Below are positions 43,135-48,157 of a stretch of DNA of 48,157 nucleotides, one piece after another. Location: NCBI RefSeq assembly GCF_000485595.1, contig NW_014578284.1, positions 19,101 through 67,257 on the forward strand, in the 5' to 3' direction. Position numbers and translations under genes: made by a program. This stretch comes from Priapulus caudatus. Taxonomy: Eukaryota > Priapulida > Priapulimorpha > Priapulimorphida > Priapulidae. Position 1 is the first letter of the stretch, and each line of letters begins with the position of its first letter. A model generated the notes under the pieces. The model worked only from the letters and a program-made list of their open reading frames with translations, did not search any database and had not been told where the DNA came from.

Positions 43135-44028
43135 ATGAACACTAAAAGCATGATTGAAAATCGTCACTGGAGCTTATGCTTCATATGCCAATCAGGTGAA
43201 GGTCATAAGCCAACTATGAATCCTTCATCATCAGTGAAATTGTGAAATAATCCAGAAAGACTTTTAGCTTGTTACAAATAAGTTGTGGACAACATGCAGA
43301 AGCTCATAGAATTAGGTTATTTGCCTGACTTTGTAGTCGTAGATAGCACTAGTGATGGTGATGGTGATGGTGATGGTAGTGCTCAAAATCTACTGCAGCT
43401 GATGATGTGTAATCAAGTGGTGTGGCATAAAAGTTGCAGGAATGCTGTTGACATCCAAAAAGTGCAGAGAGCAAGGAAGAAACATCAAGACCAAGAGTCA
43501 GTCAGCCCTGTAAAAACTCGCCGCATGAACAGTGGTGCCATGTCCATCACACAGGCCTTCCCCTCAGCCTCTACATCTTTTAGTGAACAAGTTGACACTC
43601 CATGTCTCTTCTGTGATAAAATGGGAAACAGGAAAAATATGAGGAAGGCTGCCACTCTTGGCTTGGACAAGAGAGACAATGATTGTGCTAGACTGTTAGG
43701 TGACAAACGTCTGTTGGCAAAACTTTCCACTGGTGATATGGTTGCCATTAATGCTGTCTACCATTGTGCATGCCTGACACGGCTATACAGAAAAGTGGAG
43801 ACAGTCGGTTGTGACATGACTGAGAGTAATAAAACTCAAGTGATGCGAGCACATGTTCTCAATGAGTTAGTTGACTTCATTAAAGATAATCGTAGTGCAG
43901 GCACCTCATTAGCAATGGCTGACATAACAGCCCTCTATGACAAGCGCCTTGCGATTCTCGGTTTTCCCCCATCAAATGCAACACAACACGCAAATATTGA
44001 GCGCATAATCCCAAAAATGAGCCAGTAA
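43135..44028 (+). pseudogene. Uncharacterised CxxC/HxxC family protein, N-terminal part with stops
   Basis: The frame begins MNTKSMIENRHWSLCFICQS, meets stops at 43243-43245 (TGA) and 43279-43281 (TAA), and then runs open to 44028. It has a first Cys/His cluster (LCFICQS ... CNQVVWHKSC) and a second (TPCLFCDKM ... VYHCACLTRLYRK), then a helical block (LNELVDFIKDNR ... ALYDKRLAILGF). Proteins with this pair of clusters are multiplied in cnidarians, molluscs and fish and are usually annotated as uncharacterised; the spread suggests TE origin. The copy ends abruptly after ERIIPKMSQ, so the rest is missing. Confidence 0.55.
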
Positions 44029-44686
44029 AAATGAATCGTGGCTGGTCTCTTGTTTTTGAAAATGATCTAAGCAAAGCTGTGGATATAAAATACAGTACAT
44101 CAACTGAGGTTTCCATCCTTCTGTAATGAAGCGAAGTCATTACGATATTTGCATTACCATAGTTGTTGTAATAACGTTGTCTCTGTACGATTTATGTATT
44201 TATTACCTAGAACCATGTGTTTGTTTGTGACAACTAATTCATTACACTGATGCCGTTTCCCACGGCTTGGCAAGGTATAACACGAGTAGACAGATACAGT
44301 TTGTTAATAACATGTGTGTTTTAGATGTAAGTGTCTAGTATATTTAAGAATATTTGTTGTATTCGTGTACTAACGTACGTACAGTACATCAAATACGTTT
44401 TTCTCTAAAGGAGATTTGTTTCTAATAGTAATAGACGTCTTTTTAATTAATTGTTGTTGGTGATCTACGTTCTAATATAGTTCGTTGATATATTGTGTTG
44501 CTATTATGACTGTTGTTTTTATGTATACTCGGTATGTCGGTATACAATCCGAGATCTATGTCCGTATACATCTACATTCGTCGCGTGTATGCGCAGAGAC
44601 GAAGCACGAGGCGAGAGTGTCGCTGCCATAAGAAATGAACATGAAACAGTAAGTGCAAAAACTCAAATGGTTTTAAAGTCCATGTA

Positions 44687-44862
44687 CAGTAAACTTTGCC
44701 CAAGTCGGTTGCGATTGACTCGGTAAATCGATTATCTCGGTCAATTTTCAAAAGATGTTTTTTCTTTTCTTTATCTCAGATAATGGTCCTCTAACTCGGA
44801 TTCCGTTCTACTCGGTCAAAATTCTCGGGTCCCAAATAAACCGACTTAGGCGGAGTTTACTA
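44687..44862. mobile_element. Tigger/pogo-type MITE (176 bp)
   Basis: The left end CAGTAAACTTTGCCCAAGTCGG and the complemented right end TAGTAAACTCCGCCTAAGTCGG match at 18 of 22 positions and are bordered by TA on both sides (44685-44686, 44863-44864). ACTCGG blocks repeat inside. It has no coding capacity and would depend on a pogo/Tigger transposase. Confidence 0.8.
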
Positions 44863-45181
44863 TAACTCGGTTACCATAGGCCTATATCTTTGTATATTAT
44901 AGTAAGACTGAGGCATGATCATAATGTATTATTCAATAAGAAACTATCCAGGGGAAGTATACTGGCATGAAACATTTTTACCCCAGAGCTTTCTTGTAGT
45001 GCAACCTGTAGTCACTCTATAACATGCCACCTTGTGTCCTGGTACCGATGGTCAGTATATCACACCATATTCTTCTGAAGAATTTTCAGTACATCTTGGT
45101 CGCCAGGCACACCTCGTGGAAAAACGATAACGACAACGATAACGAACACGATCCCTCAGTGAAGGTTCCTTCGAGCACTGC

Positions 45182-47600
45182 ATGGCGGCATACAAAAAAA
45201 AGCGAGATTTTCCGAGGAAGCAGAAGAAAGCATCACTTCTTCCCAGGATTCATCTTCTGAACCGCACATTAATCTTAACAATAGTCAGAGAGAAAACGAT
45301 GAGTCTCTTTTGTCTCTCACTGTTGATGGTCAAAGTAGCAATGTTGTTGACAATAATGACATGTCAGATAATACATTTATTGGTGACCACATGAGTCATC
45401 CCACTAGTAACTGTGATGCTCTAGCAGATTATGATAGCGATAGATTCTGAGAGTAACTGTAGTAATTCGCACTGACTCCGAATGTGACTCGGTTAATGAC
45501 AATGACTGTGATGGATGCTCCGCTGTTCATGGAGAGCAGAGCTATACCGCCGAGAAAAATGTACCCAGCCTTGGAAAAGGTGCAGAGACTCAGTTGGCAC
45601 TAATGTCGTACATATTGCGATTCAGACTTAGTTCAGCTGCTGTAGACAGTATGTTAAAGTTATTCAATGTTATTTCTGAATGTGAGAAACACAGTGCTCT
45701 AAAAACCAATGATGTGTATAAATCTGTTGGTGAGATAAAACAAATGCTTTTTGACATGTGTGAAAATTGTGGGTCAATTTATCCGGAAGACCTTAATGTT
45801 TTCTCATGTTCCACTCCTGGTTGTACTGGACTACGATTTAAGGGCAGTCGTGCACAGCAACACATGCATAAACGAAAACAATTTTTTGCAACGTTGTTTC
45901 TTGAGGAGCAGATGAATGAGCTTTTAAGCCGTCTGGGTGTTTGGAAATATGTACAGCAGTACAGAGAGCAAAGCTTCTCTGCTCTTTGCGATATTTCTTG
46001 TGGGGCAGGATACCAAAAAGCTGTTGCAGATTTAGGCCCTGTTGCCGACACTTATCTGTTTACACTCTGTTTTAACACTGATGGTGCTTTACTGTACAAG
46101 CTAGTCGACCAATGTTAATGGTTTTGGTTTTCCAGAAGGAACATGTTGGTCTGGGGACTGTGGCAGGGACGTGGGAAACAAAATTTCAGTACATATTTCA
46201 CCCCGTTTATGAGAGATGTGCATAGAATACGGTCACAGAATTTTACTGTAAGCCGCCGCATCGATGGCTTGTCAAATAATTGTAGAGCTATATTATTGTT
46301 GGGCACTGCAGATCTTATGGCAACGAGCCCATTATTAGGTATGACTTATCACAACGATGAGTTTAGTTGTGTAGCATGTGAAGAGCCTGGTATTGTTGTG
46401 AAGAGTCGCAAAGGCACAGCTCGTTGCTATCCTAAGAGAAGTTCTGACCCTCCTGTAAGAACAGCGGACAATTTCCTCGCCAACGCTATTACAGCCAGCA
46501 TTGCAAACAAGGTAACCAAAGGAGTAAAAACTGTCTCGCCCCTTTTAGCGTTGCCATGGTTTAATATCGCTGTGGGATCCGTGTCAGATTACATGCATGG
46601 CGTACTCTCAGATGTTGTAATCTAATCTTGTCAGTTATCTGGACTTTGGTTTTCCAAAAAACAAAAAAAAGCTGCATACTCGGTATAGTCAGACATTGCC
46701 ATAATCGATGATCGGTTAGCTGCAATGAAACCACTTGACAGTATATCTCGGTTGCCACGCACAATTGGTGGCCAATTGTCTCACTGGAAAGCAACCGAAT
46801 TTGAAATCTGGTTGTTATATTACGGTCTGCCCTGTCTGAACGAGATTCTACCAGAAAAGTACTACAATCACTACTCGTTGCTGGTTTCTGCAATATATAT
46901 CTTATTGTCAGATTGTATAACATCTAATGACTTTCAAAAAGCGAAACAACAGCTTGATCAGTTTTACTCTGAATTTGTTCATCTGTATAGCGAAGAAAAT
47001 TGTGGGCTAAATGTCAATAATGTGGGTCAACACCTGGCTTGGTATGTATCCCTTTGGGGACCAATCTGGGCCTGGTCATGCTTCGCATATGAGGATATGA
47101 ATGGCAATTTGCTTGACAACGTTCATGGATCTGGAAATTTATGCCTGCAAGCTCTTAAAATGCTTCAGGCTCAGAAGGTCATTCATGTTATGAAGAATAA
47201 AATAACTCGTGAGAAATTTAGGAGCTTTGTTTTCGACATGATTGCACCAACCCATTTGCCGAAGAAACTCAGTGCAGCTAAAGATTGCTTTGTAACTGGG
47301 CGTCCAACCGAGCTTCAGTTGTTCTTTGACGAGCTGCTTCAAAAGGTCTCCTTTGTTTTCAAAGTGAATGTCACTGCTTCTGATTTGTTGAAAGTTTTAC
47401 GAATTGTCATCAGAGATAAGGTATATTTCAGTGCAGAGTACAGGATGAGTAAACGTGTTGTTCATGTTATTCTAATGCAGAATCAACAGAACACCATTAT
47501 CGCCAGAGTTCGCACATCAGTTTTGTATAGACAACTAAAAGGAATTAATTTCTCCGAACGTTGCTCATCTCTTCCGGTTAAAGCTGACTCCAACCAATGA
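45182..47600 (+). pseudogene. EnSpm/CACTA-like transposase, frameshifted
   Basis: The N-terminus starts MAAYKKKRDFPR, shifts frame near 45215 and continues as an acidic Ser-rich leader (EEAEESITSSQDSSSE). The main part has a zinc-ribbon-like cluster (CENCGSIYPED ... CSTPGCTGLRFKG) and YLFTLCFNTDGALLYK with a candidate catalytic Asp. After a stop at 46116-46118 come NMLVWGLWQGRGKQNFSTYF and FSCVACEEPG, then VSDYMHGVLSDVV (second Asp), a stop at 46623, and RLPRTIGGQLSHWKATEFEI, GPIWAWSCFAYEDMNGNLL and YFSAEYRMSKRVVHVI. This order is that of animal EnSpm transposases with their C-terminal domain. The three large pieces lie in three frames, and no terminal CACTA repeats are seen in the window. 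Confidence 0.75.
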
Positions 47601-47977
47601 CTTTCTTGTACATCCTGTTAGCTGGATTAATGAGAAGCAATTTTTTTAGATGGAAATAAGTCACATGTTTGCATTGCAAGAGTTCCAATTCTTGATCATC
47701 TCACACATTGATGAAAAATTAGTACTTCCATGGCATGAATAGCGATCTCTGTAGCCCTATATATATAACAATGACATGATAAGAACAAGTGATGTAAGAA
47801 GATCATGAATAATGAGTAGATGCTCTTAATCACAGTCGAAAGAATGAAAGAAGAAGAATTTTATCAGTTCCTTGGCACATAAATATTGAGAAGTTGGATT
47901 GGCTATGTTCATGTATATTCAATGTGTAATTGAGTATATATAGTAGACGTACCTTGTTGCCGTCGAATATCGAATAG

Positions 47978-48015
<38 letters not shown>

Positions 48016-48157
48016 AGCATGATATTGTGGATGTGTTTCAGCTGAGATATGATATTATAACAAACATACTAAACTGCTTCACCTCGTCTTCTCAACGGCA
48101 CTGCAACTCATATAGCAAGTGCGCTGTCTTGACATGTCCAGAAATGCCATTTCTTCG
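47601..48157. other. Non-coding end of window with (AT)n microsatellite
   Basis: An uninterrupted AT run lies at 47981-48012. No other feature is recognised. Confidence 0.8.

Overview
The window looks like a piece of an invertebrate animal nuclear genome, most likely a marine lophotrochozoan such as a mollusc, brachiopod or relative. Protein-coding stretches are split by short GT-AG introns, and intergenic DNA is AT-rich with many microsatellites. Two interspersed repeats carry CCGT/CTGT arrays followed by text of the kind common in bivalve and gastropod genomes (14981-16375 and 28926-29330). The taxon call is inference. I see no clear single-copy host gene; almost every coding stretch belongs to a transposable-element (TE) family or to a protein family that spreads with TEs.

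Layout, left to right. 0.1-1.3 kb: a broken SWIM zinc finger + YqaJ-type nuclease gene. 1.6-3.2 kb (minus): a THAP-domain DDE transposase of the IS4EU/Harbinger-like group. 3.3-3.8 kb: an exon with a PHD finger. 4.0-7.85 kb: a HIRAN-like exon followed by seven phase-compatible exons of a Kyakuja-Dileera-Zisupton (KDZ) type transposase with a B-box-like cysteine cluster. A 5' LTR/gag fragment sits in its first visible intron and a BEL/Pao fragment (to 9.5 kb) cuts its last exon. 9.5-11.8 kb: non-coding repeats, including an inverted-repeat element nested in TAG repeats. 12-13.8 kb: a second, different SWIM+YqaJ pseudogene. 14.2-17.5 kb and 19.0-21.5 kb: C-terminal and N-terminal parts of P-element-like transposase genes. 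The second contains a 324-base assembly gap flanked by two copies of the same exon, only one of which carries a hAT-like insertion.

21.5-23.5 kb: a hAT tail fused to a deleted Gypsy-type element and its 3' LTR. 24.5-28 kb: a MADF/BESS-like gene (plus) interlocked with a Harbinger nuclease gene (minus), with a long LTR-like repeat between. 29.4-33.15 kb: a large MULE-type transposase with a SWIM motif, a Ulp1-type cysteine protease and a PHD finger, followed by a 15-bp minisatellite. 34.5-36.2 kb: a hAT transposase with a 3' terminal inverted repeat (TIR). 36.7-37.9 kb: a pogo/Tigger-like transposase. 38.8-40.3 kb: a 61-bp minisatellite leading into a two-C2H2-finger coding region of unknown family. 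41.25-42.5 kb: an indel-ridden copy of the 38.46-39.2 kb segment. 43.1-44.0 kb: a broken gene of an uncharacterised Cys/His family. 44.7 kb: a small Tigger-type MITE. 45.2-47.6 kb: an EnSpm/CACTA-like transposase.

As a whole the window is a nested TE graveyard sampling at least ten superfamilies. Most copies carry frameshifts or stops. The KDZ exons are the exception: uninterrupted and in phase until the BEL/Pao insertion, though one expected catalytic Asp reads as Asn. The most interesting biology is in domain combinations (HIRAN + B-box + KDZ; MULE + SWIM + Ulp1 + PHD; SWIM + YqaJ), not in an intact new system.
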